Assembly: GCA_038321575.1 (NCBI GenBank)
Contig: JBBQFD010000012.1
Location: forward strand, 1 to 20,197
Length of the DNA: 20,197 nt
Direction of reading: 5' to 3'
Source of the DNA: JBBQFD01 sp038321575
Lineage (GTDB): Bacteria; Bacillota_I; Bacilli_A; RF39; UBA660
Shown: in pieces, positions 1 through 8,181 of the stretch
Layout: every line of letters begins with the position of its first letter
Position numbering within the stretch: the first letter of the stretch is position 1
Notes under the pieces: generated by a model
What the model was told of the DNA's origin: nothing
Database searches by the model: none
What the model saw: only the letters and a program-made list of their open reading frames with translations
Program-made: the position numbers and the translations under genes

Positions 1-180
1 CCCTAAAATAACAACTCTTACTTGGTTATAATCAGTATATTTTAAAGCATTAAAGATATCTTCATAAGCTGGATACACTATCTTACTATTATATTCATTT
101 TCAACAAAATCACTTAACTTTTTATAGTATTCCATAGAAAATTCTTCTCTTAAAACTTTATCCCAATTCTTATTTATCAT
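1..180 (-). CDS. ung: Uracil-DNA glycosylase, N-terminal 60 residues (runs off the left edge)
   Basis: Family 1 uracil-DNA glycosylase removes uracil from DNA at the start of base-excision repair. Translating the minus strand from the ATG at 180 gives 60 codons to the window edge. They begin MINKNWDKVLREEF and include IVYPAYEDIFNAL and a final VRVVILG. This matches the Ung N-terminus: NW..L..EF, then YP..EDIFNAL, then the VVILG that in the family leads into the catalytic GQDPYH motif, which lies just outside the window. The start overlaps the ksgA stop by 11 bp in another frame, so translation is probably coupled to ksgA. No promoter is seen, so it should share the ksgA transcript. The catalytic residues cannot be checked here. 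Identity is fairly secure from the N-terminal motifs. Confidence 0.88.
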   Translation of the reverse strand, partial: MINKNWDKVLREEFSMEYYKKLSDFVENEYNSKIVYPAYEDIFNALKYTDYNQVRVVILG

Positions 181-1015
181 TATAATCACTCAAATCATTC
201 GCTATTTCAACAAATATCGCAATCGACAATTGTTCTGCTCTAACCGTTAAATCAAGTCCATATCTTGATAAAGTTTTAGTGATAATATCTAGATTGTACT
301 TAATTAAATTATTTCTCAGTGTTTTTCTCTTTTGTGTGAAACTATCTCTGATTAACTTAAAAAACATTGGTTTATCTTTAATATCCAGAGTTTGTTCTCT
401 TTTTATTAAAGCAACTACAATACTATCAACATTTGGTTTAGGCATAAATACATTTTTGCTTACATCACTTAATTTGATAATATCAAAATAGTAATTTAAG
501 AATACCGTTAGTGATCCATAACTTTTAGACCCTGGTTTAGCTTTAAGTCGGTCTCCAACTTCTTTTTGAACCATTACTACAATTTTATCAACAGGAATTT
601 CATCTTCAATTAGTTTCATAATAATGGGTGTTGTTATATAATATGGCAAATTAGCAACTACATATAGTTTTTTATAAGATTCTTTTTTAATGACTTTTTT
701 GATATCAGTTTTTAAAAAATCTTCATAAATAACTTCAACATTGGTTTTATCTTCTAATACCTCATCTAAAATTACTTTTAAATTACTATCTATTTCATAA
801 CATATAACCTTTTTTGAAACATCACATAGTTTATATGTTAAAGCACCGGCTCCAGGGCCGATTTCAATAACTAAAGTATCCTGATCAACTTCAGATTTAT
901 ATATTATATTATTAATTGTGTTCTCATCAATAATGAAGTTTTGTCCAAAGCATTTTTTAATATTAAAGTTATGCTTTTCTAACAATTCTTTAATTAGTTT
1001 TGGTGAGTATTCCAT
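170..1015 (-). CDS. ksgA: 16S rRNA (adenine1518/1519-N6)-dimethyltransferase
   Basis: KsgA/RsmA uses S-adenosylmethionine to dimethylate two adjacent adenines in the 3' terminal hairpin of 16S rRNA during small-subunit maturation. The 281-residue product has the usual family length. GQNFIID (24-30) is the N-terminal family signature, EIGPGAGALT (51-60) is SAM motif I, and NLPYYI (122-127) is the catalytic motif IV. The C-terminal part contains the expected QKRKTLRNNL segment. ATG at 1015 is preceded by GGAAGTG. It has its own promoter at 1037-1065, downstream of the strong terminator of the 3D-domain gene, so it is a separate transcription unit together with ung. In Bacillus, rnmV (ribonuclease M5) lies directly upstream of ksgA; it is absent here. 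Confidence 0.96.
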   Translation of the reverse strand: MEYSPKLIKELLEKHNFNIKKCFGQNFIIDENTINNIIYKSEVDQDTLVIEIGPGAGALTYKLCDVSKKVICYEIDSNLKVILDEVLEDKTNVEVIYEDFLKTDIKKVIKKESYKKLYVVANLPYYITTPIIMKLIEDEIPVDKIVVMVQKEVGDRLKAKPGSKSYGSLTVFLNYYFDIIKLSDVSKNVFMPKPNVDSIVVALIKREQTLDIKDKPMFFKLIRDSFTQKRKTLRNNLIKYNLDIITKTLSRYGLDLTVRAEQLSIAIFVEIANDLSDYNDK

Positions 1016-1036
1016 AATATCACTTCCATTTAATCA

Positions 1037-1065
1037 ATTATACTAAAGATAGTCTTTTATAGCAA
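1037..1065 (-). promoter_or_regulatory. Promoter of ksgA (sigma-A type)
   Basis: On the minus strand, -35 TTGCTA (1065-1060) and a perfect -10 TATAAT (1042-1037) are separated by exactly 17 bp. The element lies between the terminator of the upstream gene and the ksgA start. Seen directly; promoter activity is inferred. Confidence 0.75.
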
Positions 1066-1066
1066 G

Positions 1067-1088
1067 AAAAAAGGGGTTTACCAACCCC
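1067..1088 (-). terminator. Intrinsic terminator of the 3D-domain gene
   Basis: On the minus strand GGGGTT, the four-base loop GGTA, then AACCCC are followed directly by six T. The TAA stop of the 3D gene (1080-1078) lies across the loop and the 3' arm. It is the most G+C-rich hairpin in the window and should terminate well. Confidence 0.88.
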
Positions 1089-1779
1089 ATCTTTGAACAT
1101 TAAATTTTGTATAATGACTTGTTGCATTTTTGACACTTGCTTGTGATTCAAATGCTAAATCCATCCATACTTTTTGATTTATTTTCCATGCCTTTACCAT
1201 TGTAAAACCGGTATCAAGAACAACTCCGTAGAATGGTTCTATGTAACCGTTATCGATCAAGACAATTGTTCCACATGGAAAGACACTCTTATCGGCCGCT
1301 AATACGCGAACCTTTCCGTATATTGTATCAGTATAATATATACCATCACTAATTAAACTAAAGTTTTTCTTTTCTCTAGTAAAGCATGCAACATTGCCAA
1401 CCTTACTACATCCAGGACAATCCGGACCATATCCAGTTAATGTCCCAGTATAATTTGCTTGCGGTCCCATGCCGACTTCAACTATTTCAGGTATCATTGC
1501 TTTTAATGTTCTTTGGGTTACCCCATCAGTAGCAGTATACACAATACCATTTTCGCCTTTAACCATAACATTTTTAGTGTTACTTGGTAATTTATAGTTA
1601 TATTTGACAACAGTATTATACTCAACAATTTTACTGACAATATTTACATTCATATTTTTACTAGCATTATCAATACTATATGTACTAGTAGTTGTTACTA
1701 CGTTTCCGTTAACAGAAGTCGCCATAACAATAATAATACTAAGCCATTTACTTACTAATTGTAGTAAATATATATTCAT
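1078..1779 (-). CDS. Secreted or membrane-anchored 3D-domain cell-wall protein (YabE-like)
   Basis: The 3D domain is named for three conserved aspartates and occurs at the C-terminus of Bacilli cell-wall proteins related to YabE, YocH and RpfB, with a lytic-transglycosylase-like fold. The 233-residue product begins with a hydrophobic segment at about 7-22, probably a signal peptide or membrane anchor. Residues about 53-104 (KYNYKLPSNTK, VKGENG, PEIVEVG) look like a degenerate G5 domain. Residues about 112-233 are the 3D domain, starting TLTGYGPD, with Asp163 (AADKSVFPCGT), Asp189 (LDTGF) and Asp207 (WMDLAF). Four cysteines (121, 124, 132, 169) are unusual in an exported Bacilli protein. ATG at 1779 is preceded by GAGGTGA. 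It sits between tatD and ksgA, the position of yabE in Bacillus, but has its own promoter and terminator. Enzymatic activity is inferred only. Confidence 0.87.
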   Translation of the reverse strand: MNIYLLQLVSKWLSIIIVMATSVNGNVVTTTSTYSIDNASKNMNVNIVSKIVEYNTVVKYNYKLPSNTKNVMVKGENGIVYTATDGVTQRTLKAMIPEIVEVGMGPQANYTGTLTGYGPDCPGCSKVGNVACFTREKKNFSLISDGIYYTDTIYGKVRVLAADKSVFPCGTIVLIDNGYIEPFYGVVLDTGFTMVKAWKINQKVWMDLAFESQASVKNATSHYTKFNVQRWGW

Positions 1780-1815
1780 TAATTTTCACCTCATATTAAT
1801 TGGTTTACAGCTAAA

Positions 1816-1844
1816 ATTGTAACATAATTAGCATTTTAAGTCAA
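1816..1844 (-). promoter_or_regulatory. Promoter of the 3D-domain gene
   Basis: On the minus strand, -35 TTGACT (1844-1839) and -10 TACAAT (1821-1816) are 17 bp apart. The -35 box is inside the last codons of tatD. The strength of the match suggests the wall protein is controlled apart from tatD. Confidence 0.72.
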
Positions 1845-2586
1845 ATTGGGAAATAGCGTTTTCGGGTGTTTTCAAAAGTACTTCTTCGGTTGTAATACCT
1901 TTAATCTCCGCTATTTTTTGAGCAATCAATAAAATGTTTGCAGGCTCATTTTTTTCACCACGCATTGGCTCTGGGGTAAGATATGGACTATCAGTTTCTA
2001 ATAACAAGTATTTTATATCTATATTTTTAACAACTTCTTGTAACATTTTAGCGTTTTTAAAAGTAACAACGCCACCTATTCCTAATTTAATTCCTAAATT
2101 AGTTAGTTGTCTTGCCATTTCTAAATCCCCACTATAACAATGCATAACAACCTTCATTCCTTGATAATGATTATCTTTTAATATTTGAACAACATCAGCT
2201 AGTGAATCACGACTATGTATGACAATTGTTTTATTATGTTTTTTAGCGAGCTCTATTTGCTTAATAAAAATAATCTTTTGTATTTCTTTTGTCTCAGGAT
2301 GCCAATGATAATCGAGTCCTATTTCACCAATTCCTACTATTTTAGGATCATCTAGGTTTTTATCAATGAAATCAAGGGCTAGTGTTATATCATCATTTAT
2401 TTCATTCGGATGAATACCAAGGGTCCCATAGATATTACTGTAGTTATGACACAATTCTAGTAATTCCTTGTTTTTTAAATGGGTGCTACCGCTAGTAATC
2501 ATGATATTGTTACCCATTTTAGCAATTACTTCATTTAAGTCAGAATAGTCATCAATTGACAGATGACAATGTGTATCTATCATCAT
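1828..2586 (-). CDS. tatD: TatD family metal-dependent deoxyribonuclease
   Basis: TatD enzymes are TIM-barrel metallohydrolases with 3'-5' exonuclease activity on DNA, implicated in repair of oxidative damage. The 252-residue product has all expected metal ligands: His6 and His8 (IDTHCHL), Glu88 (GIGEIGLDYHW), His124 (VIHSRD), His149 (MHCYSG) and Asp199 (ETDSPYLTPEP). Two ATG codons are adjacent at 2586 and 2583. GGTGAT lies 5-6 bp before the first, and either start is possible. It follows metG, as in Bacillus, but a hairpin terminator separates the two. The -35 box of the next gene is inside its 3' end. Assignment to the family is certain; the physiological substrate is not. Confidence 0.94.
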   Translation of the reverse strand: MMIDTHCHLSIDDYSDLNEVIAKMGNNIMITSGSTHLKNKELLELCHNYSNIYGTLGIHPNEINDDITLALDFIDKNLDDPKIVGIGEIGLDYHWHPETKEIQKIIFIKQIELAKKHNKTIVIHSRDSLADVVQILKDNHYQGMKVVMHCYSGDLEMARQLTNLGIKLGIGGVVTFKNAKMLQEVVKNIDIKYLLLETDSPYLTPEPMRGEKNEPANILLIAQKIAEIKGITTEEVLLKTPENAISQFDLKC

Positions 2587-2596
2587 TTATATCACC

Positions 2597-2628
2597 AAAA
2601 AAATTATACCATATTTGGTATAATTTTT
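2597..2628 (-). terminator. Terminator hairpin after metG, with an embedded extended -10
   Basis: A perfect 12-bp inverted repeat (arms 2599-2610 and 2617-2628, loop 2611-2616) is followed on the minus strand by a T-tract, and the other strand also ends in T, so it may work in both directions. On the minus strand its 3' arm also holds TGGTATAAT, a perfect extended -10 element (about 2611-2603) that could start tatD transcription. Confidence 0.75.
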
Positions 2629-2633
2629 CTTGA

Positions 2634-4202
2634 TTAATTATTCTTTTCTGCTATTTCTGCTAATTTGATTTCTTTGTCAATTCTAGCAAATAGTGGGGTT
2701 GGATCATTAAGTTTTAATCCTACATCTAAACCATTAAAGCCTTTTATTGAATTCATATCATTATGTAAAGTATTTAATTGACTAAATATTGCTTCACTTG
2801 TTTCTGGTAAAAAGGCTTGTAATAATACTGCTCCGTGGCGAATCGCTTCTAATAAATTATATAAAACAGTCGCTAAACGGTCTTTGTTGGCAGCATCTTT
2901 TGCTAAAACCCACGGTGTTGTATCATCAATGTACTTATTACTGTGTCTAAATATTTCAAAAATATCATCAATAGCATCAGCAACGTGTAATGTATTCATA
3001 TGTTCCTCTACTTTTACTGGTGTTGATTGAACTAGTTTTTTAAATTCTTCATCAATTTCTTCAAATTTATTTGGTGCAACTACGATTCCATCAAAATACT
3101 TTTGTGACATTGCAATCGTTCTATTAACTAAATTACCTAAAATATTAGCTAAATCGGAATTAATACGATCAATTAACAATTCATGAGTTAATGACCCATC
3201 ATTACCAAATGGTATTTCATGCAATAGATAATATCTAACAGCATCAACACCAAATAAATCAACTAAATCATCAGCATATATAAGATTACCTTTTGATTTA
3301 CTCATTTTATCAGTACCCATTAGTACCCATGGATGACCAAATACTTGTTTTGGTAATTCTAAATCTAAGGCCATTAACATAATCGGCCAATATAACGTAT
3401 GAAAACGTAAAATATCTTTACCAATTAGATGAACATTTGCTGGCCAATACTTGTTGAATTCTTCTGAACTTTCTCCTTCGGGATTATATCCTAAAAAAGT
3501 AATATAATTGCTTAAAGCATCAATCCAAACATATACAACATGCCCTGGATCGAAGGTTACAGGCACGCCCCAAGTAAATGACGTTCTTGATACACAAAGG
3601 TCTTGTAACCCTGGTTTTATAAAGTTATTTACAATTTCATTCTTACGACTTTCCGGTTGAACGAATTCTGGATGACTATTTATATGATCTTCGAGTCTTT
3701 TCGTATATTTACTTAGTTTAAAGAAGTAAGCTTCTTCACTTTCCATATGAACAGGGCCTCCACAATCAGGACATTTAGTATCTACTAACTGTGCTTCTGT
3801 AAAGAATGACTCACAAGCTGTACAATACCATCCTTCGTAGCGACTTTTATAGATATCGCCTTGATCATATAGACGTTTAAAAATCTTAGCAACTATTTCT
3901 TTGTGCTCAGAGTCGGTTGTTCTAACAAATTTATCATAGCTTGTATTCATTATATCCCAAATACGTCTTATTTCTAATGAAACAGCATCAACATAGGCTT
4001 GTGGTTCTAAATTGCTATTCTTTGCCTTTTCAGCTATTTTTTGCCCGTGTTCATCAGTTCCAGTTTGGAAATACACATCATAACCGGTTAATCTTTTATA
4101 ACGAGCAATTGAATCCGCTAAAACAATTTCATATGTATTACCAATATGTGGCTTAGCCGATGCATAAGCAATTGCTGTTGTAATATAATATTTTTCTTTC
4201 AT
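2634..4202 (-). CDS. metG: Methionyl-tRNA synthetase
   Basis: This class I aminoacyl-tRNA synthetase charges tRNA-Met with methionine. The start at 4202 (MKEKYYITTA) is chosen because AAGGTGAT precedes it; an open frame extends 21 codons further upstream but covers the promoter. Its 522 residues include PHIGN (18-22, the HIGH motif with Asn last), GTDEHGQK, a four-cysteine zinc knuckle (Cys127, 130, 144, 147) and KMSKS (299-303). The anticodon-binding helical domain follows. The C-terminal tRNA-binding (EMAP/Trbp111-like) domain found in the approximately 660-residue Bacillus enzyme is absent. Its own promoter and flanking terminators make it monocistronic. The 5' leader is too short for a T-box riboswitch. 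Confidence 0.96.
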   Translation of the reverse strand: MKEKYYITTAIAYASAKPHIGNTYEIVLADSIARYKRLTGYDVYFQTGTDEHGQKIAEKAKNSNLEPQAYVDAVSLEIRRIWDIMNTSYDKFVRTTDSEHKEIVAKIFKRLYDQGDIYKSRYEGWYCTACESFFTEAQLVDTKCPDCGGPVHMESEEAYFFKLSKYTKRLEDHINSHPEFVQPESRKNEIVNNFIKPGLQDLCVSRTSFTWGVPVTFDPGHVVYVWIDALSNYITFLGYNPEGESSEEFNKYWPANVHLIGKDILRFHTLYWPIMLMALDLELPKQVFGHPWVLMGTDKMSKSKGNLIYADDLVDLFGVDAVRYYLLHEIPFGNDGSLTHELLIDRINSDLANILGNLVNRTIAMSQKYFDGIVVAPNKFEEIDEEFKKLVQSTPVKVEEHMNTLHVADAIDDIFEIFRHSNKYIDDTTPWVLAKDAANKDRLATVLYNLLEAIRHGAVLLQAFLPETSEAIFSQLNTLHNDMNSIKGFNGLDVGLKLNDPTPLFARIDKEIKLAEIAEKNN

Positions 4203-4218
4203 ATAATCACCTTCTAAT

Positions 4219-4247
4219 AATATAGCATATATAACGATATTCTTCAA
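4219..4247 (-). promoter_or_regulatory. Promoter of metG
   Basis: On the minus strand, -35 TTGAAG (4247-4242), a 17-bp spacer and -10 TATATT (4224-4219) preceded by TGC, an extended -10. It lies between the mfd terminator and the metG ribosome-binding site, leaving a leader of only about 10-15 nt. Confidence 0.7.
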
Positions 4248-4254
4248 TATCAAT

Positions 4255-4287
4255 AAAAAGACCACTAATTACTTAGGTAGTCTTTTT
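4255..4287 (-). terminator. Terminator of mfd
   Basis: An imperfect hairpin on the minus strand pairs AAAAAGAC with GTCTTTTT around a loop, with a G-U pair and one bulge in the upper stem, and continues with T-rich sequence. The mfd stop TAA (4275-4273) is inside the hairpin. Confidence 0.72.
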
Positions 4288-7200
4288 GATTGATTTTTCT
4301 AATAACTCTAAAAACTCAATTAAATAGTAAATAAAGTGTTTATCAAGTTTAGTTATGTCTAACGTTACTAATAAACGACCAAATTTCATTGAAAAGCGAA
4401 ACATTTGTGATATTTTATATGTTTCGACAAACAGTTTTTCACCATTTAACCTTACTGCGAGTTCTTTACTAATCATTATTTCAATATGCTCTTTCGATTG
4501 GTTAATCTTGTTTACACCTATTTTATGAGCTAACTTTTCGAACCACTCTTGATACATATATATTGTCATTTCTTCATTTATAGTGCCAAAACGATCTTCA
4601 ATTTCATTTTTGACTGCTTGTAAGCTAGCGTATGAGTCAATCATATTGATTTTCTTATGTATTTCAATCTTAAGTTCTTCATCCATAACGTAATTACTAT
4701 CAATACTTGTTGCGACATTAATTAAAGGTGGTGCTTCGCTAGCAACCTCCTCAATGACTGTTTCACCCTTTAGTACTTGAATTTCTGCATTTAACATCCT
4801 TAAAAATAATTCAATCCCAACAGCATCAACAAATCCTGCTTGTTCACTACCTAAAATGTCGCCTGCACCACGAATTGACAAATCACGCATAGCAATTGCA
4901 AATCCACTGCCTAATTCCGTAAACTCTTTGATAACTTTTAGACGTTTTGTAGCTATTTCTGTAAGAATTTTGCCAGGATTGTACATTAAATAACAATAAG
5001 CAATCTTATTACTACGGCCGACTCGCCCTCTAATTTGATACAATTGCGATAAACCAAAATTATCAGCATCAATTATTATTAATGTATTGGCACTTGGAAT
5101 ATCAATTCCAGTCTCAATAATGGTTGTACAGACCAAAACATCATACTCGCGGTTAACAAATTTTACCATGACGTTTTCTATTTCACTTTTACCCATCTTG
5201 CCATGAGCAGAAATGACCCTTGCATCTGGTACTAATCTTGAAATTTCAGCTACTTTAGTTGGCATATCACGTACAGAATTATACAACATGAATATTTGTC
5301 CGTGACGAGACAGTTCTTTATAGATAGCATCCTTAATTATTTGATTGTTTTCTGCTAAAACATAGGTTTGAATAGGATATCTGTTTATCGGTGGTGTTTC
5401 GATTAATGATAGACTGCGGATACCTGATAAAGACATCTGAATAGTCCTAGGAATTGGTGTTGCTGATAAAGTTAAGACATCAATATTAGTTTTATATTGT
5501 TTTACTTTTTCTTTATGCTTAACACCAAACCTTTGTTCCTCATCTACCACCAATAATCCTAAGTTTTTATAGATTATATCATCACTTAATAGTCTATGTG
5601 TACCAATTACAATATCTATAGTCCCTTTTTCAATACCACTGATTATTCGTTTAGTTTCCTTGGTTGTTACGAATCTATTTAAAATAGCAACGTTAACTGG
5701 GAATGATTTAAAGCGCTCAATGGCATTATTATAGTGTTGTTTAGATAAGATAGTAGTTGGGCACAGAAACATGACTTGTTTACCCGATAAAATAGCCTTA
5801 AACATCGCTCTAAAAGCTACTTCAGTTTTGCCAAAACCAACATCACCGCATAGTAAGCGATCCATCGGATGAGAACTTTCCATATCTTTCTTTATTTCTT
5901 CTGTAACCTTCAATTGATCGATAGTTTCAACATAAGGAAACTCTTTTTCAAAAGCAATTTGTTCTTCGTCGTCTTGTGCAAACGAAAACCCTTCTTTTGC
6001 TTCTCTTTCAGCATATAACTTTAATAACTCACCAGCAATATTCTCAACTTTCCTTTGAACTCGTAATTTTGTTTTCTCCCATTCAATACTTCCTAGTTTA
6101 CTTATTTTAGGAATAGCTCCATCACCAACTGAATATTTGGTTATATAGTCGATTTTTTCAACTGGAATATACAATTTATCGCCATCTCGGTACTCAACTT
6201 GTAAATAATCCTTATTTAATCCGTTTTTTGATATCGTTTTGATACCATTGTACCTTCCAATACCATGGACTGAATGAACAACATAATCGCCAACGCTTAA
6301 TTTGCTAATATCGCGTATTTTAATACCTATTTTAAAATTAGTTTTGTAAACATTGGTTGTTTCTTTTTTATTAAAAATTTCTTTTTCACTAATAACAATA
6401 AGATTCTTATATATAAACCCTTCTTTAATTTGTTTCATAATAATATTAATTTTATTGGGAAATATTTCATTTTCATTAGTTATAAACACATTAGGGTTGT
6501 CGAGGGCTTCAATAATTTTGTTTATCTTATATTTGTTCGACAAACATATAACAACTTGCTTATCAGGCGCCAAATAGCCATTTAATCGCTTATTTATTGC
6601 TTCATTATTACCTGTAAATGGTTCTATTTCACTTGACGTATAGTTTTCTGTATCGCCTAAACCTTTAATTGCATTATCGAAGTTCATAAGAAATAATTCG
6701 TTTTTTGGCTTTATATCATAAAAATCATGCATATATAACTGACTTTTATCACCATTTATACTTACATTATAATTAAATATTTCTTCTACAAGTAATCTAT
6801 TACTTACTTCAATTTGATTATAATCATCATATACAACTAAAGCATTGGTAACATAGTTATTAATATTAGCAACTTCTCCATATTTAATAATATCTTTTTG
6901 ACTAAAACTATTAGTTTGATCGCTAATTAGAAATTCCGTATTGGGAAAAACTGTTATATTATCAATGTTTTCTTTGGTTAATTGACTATCCAAATTGAAT
7001 ATTCTGATAGATTCAATTGTATCGCCCCAATATTCAATGCGAACTGGATTTTCAGTGTTATTAGGGAAAATATCTACAACAAAACCACGAATGGCAATTT
7101 CCCCTGTCTTGTTAACAACTGTTTCTCTTGTATAACCAAGTAAAAATAAGTCTTCGATTAATTTGCTGATGGAATATTCCTGATTTATTTTAATTACAAT

Positions 7201-7575
7201 TTTCCTGTTATTAAATAACGCCGGTTGAGGTAAATAACGAAGATATCCCATTAGATTTGTAATTATAATCTTTTTGCTGTTATTTGTTAGATTATTCAAT
7301 GTTTCTAATCTCGTAGTTTTCAATTCTGGACTTATTGCTAATGCTTCACTAGTTAAAAAATCATCCATGGGAAATAATAAAACGTCGCTTGTATAGTTAA
7401 TTAAGGATTGGCAATAGTTGTTGGCTTCATATAAAGAACTAGTTAATAGAACAATTGCTTTATCGTTGTTTATATAGTGATTATATATATATAAACTTTT
7501 CAGTTCTTTAGTTAAACCAATAACACTAATTTTTTTAGTTTCATTAGTTATAAATAATTCGGTAAATAAACCCAT
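4273..7575 (-). CDS. mfd: Transcription-repair coupling factor
   Basis: Mfd is a DNA translocase that pushes stalled RNA polymerase off damaged DNA and recruits UvrA. The start at 7575 (MGLFTELF) has AAAGGAGG at good spacing; a start seven codons upstream would leave that site inside the gene. The 1100 residues are slightly shorter than the E. coli and B. subtilis proteins. Domains in order: a UvrB-like N-terminal region, the RNA-polymerase-interacting domain near residue 425 (VGDYVVHSVHGIGRY), helicase Walker A GDVGFGKTE near 575, DEEQRFG near 677, LSATPIPRT, then the translocation part (RGRVGRSN) and the C-terminal regulatory domain. It follows pth, as in Bacillus (pth-fin-mfd), but without fin between them. 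A weak hairpin after pth may reduce read-through into it. Confidence 0.97.
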   Translation of the reverse strand: MGLFTELFITNETKKISVIGLTKELKSLYIYNHYINNDKAIVLLTSSLYEANNYCQSLINYTSDVLLFPMDDFLTSEALAISPELKTTRLETLNNLTNNSKKIIITNLMGYLRYLPQPALFNNRKIVIKINQEYSISKLIEDLFLLGYTRETVVNKTGEIAIRGFVVDIFPNNTENPVRIEYWGDTIESIRIFNLDSQLTKENIDNITVFPNTEFLISDQTNSFSQKDIIKYGEVANINNYVTNALVVYDDYNQIEVSNRLLVEEIFNYNVSINGDKSQLYMHDFYDIKPKNELFLMNFDNAIKGLGDTENYTSSEIEPFTGNNEAINKRLNGYLAPDKQVVICLSNKYKINKIIEALDNPNVFITNENEIFPNKINIIMKQIKEGFIYKNLIVISEKEIFNKKETTNVYKTNFKIGIKIRDISKLSVGDYVVHSVHGIGRYNGIKTISKNGLNKDYLQVEYRDGDKLYIPVEKIDYITKYSVGDGAIPKISKLGSIEWEKTKLRVQRKVENIAGELLKLYAEREAKEGFSFAQDDEEQIAFEKEFPYVETIDQLKVTEEIKKDMESSHPMDRLLCGDVGFGKTEVAFRAMFKAILSGKQVMFLCPTTILSKQHYNNAIERFKSFPVNVAILNRFVTTKETKRIISGIEKGTIDIVIGTHRLLSDDIIYKNLGLLVVDEEQRFGVKHKEKVKQYKTNIDVLTLSATPIPRTIQMSLSGIRSLSLIETPPINRYPIQTYVLAENNQIIKDAIYKELSRHGQIFMLYNSVRDMPTKVAEISRLVPDARVISAHGKMGKSEIENVMVKFVNREYDVLVCTTIIETGIDIPSANTLIIIDADNFGLSQLYQIRGRVGRSNKIAYCYLMYNPGKILTEIATKRLKVIKEFTELGSGFAIAMRDLSIRGAGDILGSEQAGFVDAVGIELFLRMLNAEIQVLKGETVIEEVASEAPPLINVATSIDSNYVMDEELKIEIHKKINMIDSYASLQAVKNEIEDRFGTINEEMTIYMYQEWFEKLAHKIGVNKINQSKEHIEIMISKELAVRLNGEKLFVETYKISQMFRFSMKFGRLLVTLDITKLDKHFIYYLIEFLELLEKSIKKTT

Positions 7576-7597
7576 ACTATACCCTCCTTTATACACT

Positions 7598-7622
7598 AAA
7601 AGTGATACTTTGCAGTACCACT
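7598..7622 (-). terminator. Weak terminator or attenuator after pth
   Basis: On the minus strand AGTGGTACT, a GCAA tetraloop (GNRA type) and AGTATCACT form a 9-bp stem with one G-U pair, followed by only four T. The pth stop TAG (7623-7621) overlaps the first stem bases. The short T-tract and the lack of a clear mfd promoter suggest partial termination or processing. Confidence 0.5.
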
Positions 7623-8181
7623 AGTTATTATTGTATTTATTCATTAAGTTTTCAAACGATAATGTGAAATAATCACTTATAATATTTGTGGCGATATTAG
7701 TGATATCTTCAATTATTTTCTTTTCATCATCATTAAATTTCCCTAAAACGTAATCTTTGACATCACCAACTTTAGGATTAGATATCCCTATTTTGAGACG
7801 TTTATACTCTTCAGTACCAAGATGGTTCTCAATATCGTTAAGACCATTGTGACCACCGCTTGACCCTTTAATTTTAAGCTTAAAGTGACCAATTTCAAGA
7901 TCAAGATCATCTTGAATAATCAATATATCATCAGTAGTTATTTTGTAAAAATCAACAAATCTTTTAACTACTTCGCCTGATAAATTCATAAACTTTTGTG
8001 GCTTTAATATAATTACTTTTTCACCATTTATTTTAGTTTCTAAAAATGAACCATCAAATTTCATCTTATCAAAAGTAAGATTGTTCTTTAAGGCATAGTG
8101 ATCAACGATTATAAATCCAGCATTATGCCTTGTATTAGTATATTGGCGTCCTGGATTTCCTAAACCAACTATTAGTTTCAT
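7621..8181 (-). CDS. pth: Peptidyl-tRNA hydrolase
   Basis: Pth cleaves the ester bond of peptidyl-tRNA released from stalled ribosomes and recycles tRNA. The 186-residue product has the family length. Motifs: VGLGNPG (5-11) with Asn10, RHNAGF with catalytic His19, LKPQKFMNLSG with the substrate-binding Asn, and GSSGGHNGL. It overlaps the rsmI stop by 4 bp in an ATGA arrangement, so translation is coupled. It is the last gene before mfd. In Bacillus the pth-mfd pair lies elsewhere near the origin; here it is joined to the dnaX-to-rsmI run. Confidence 0.97.
   Translation of the reverse strand: MKLIVGLGNPGRQYTNTRHNAGFIIVDHYALKNNLTFDKMKFDGSFLETKINGEKVIILKPQKFMNLSGEVVKRFVDFYKITTDDILIIQDDLDLEIGHFKLKIKGSSGGHNGLNDIENHLGTEEYKRLKIGISNPKVGDVKDYVLGKFNDDEKKIIEDITNIATNIISDYFTLSFENLMNKYNNN

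Noticed and set aside
4203..4272. T-box or SAM riboswitch before metG
   Set aside because: The leader after the promoter is only about 10-15 nt; no T-box sequence or large structure fits.
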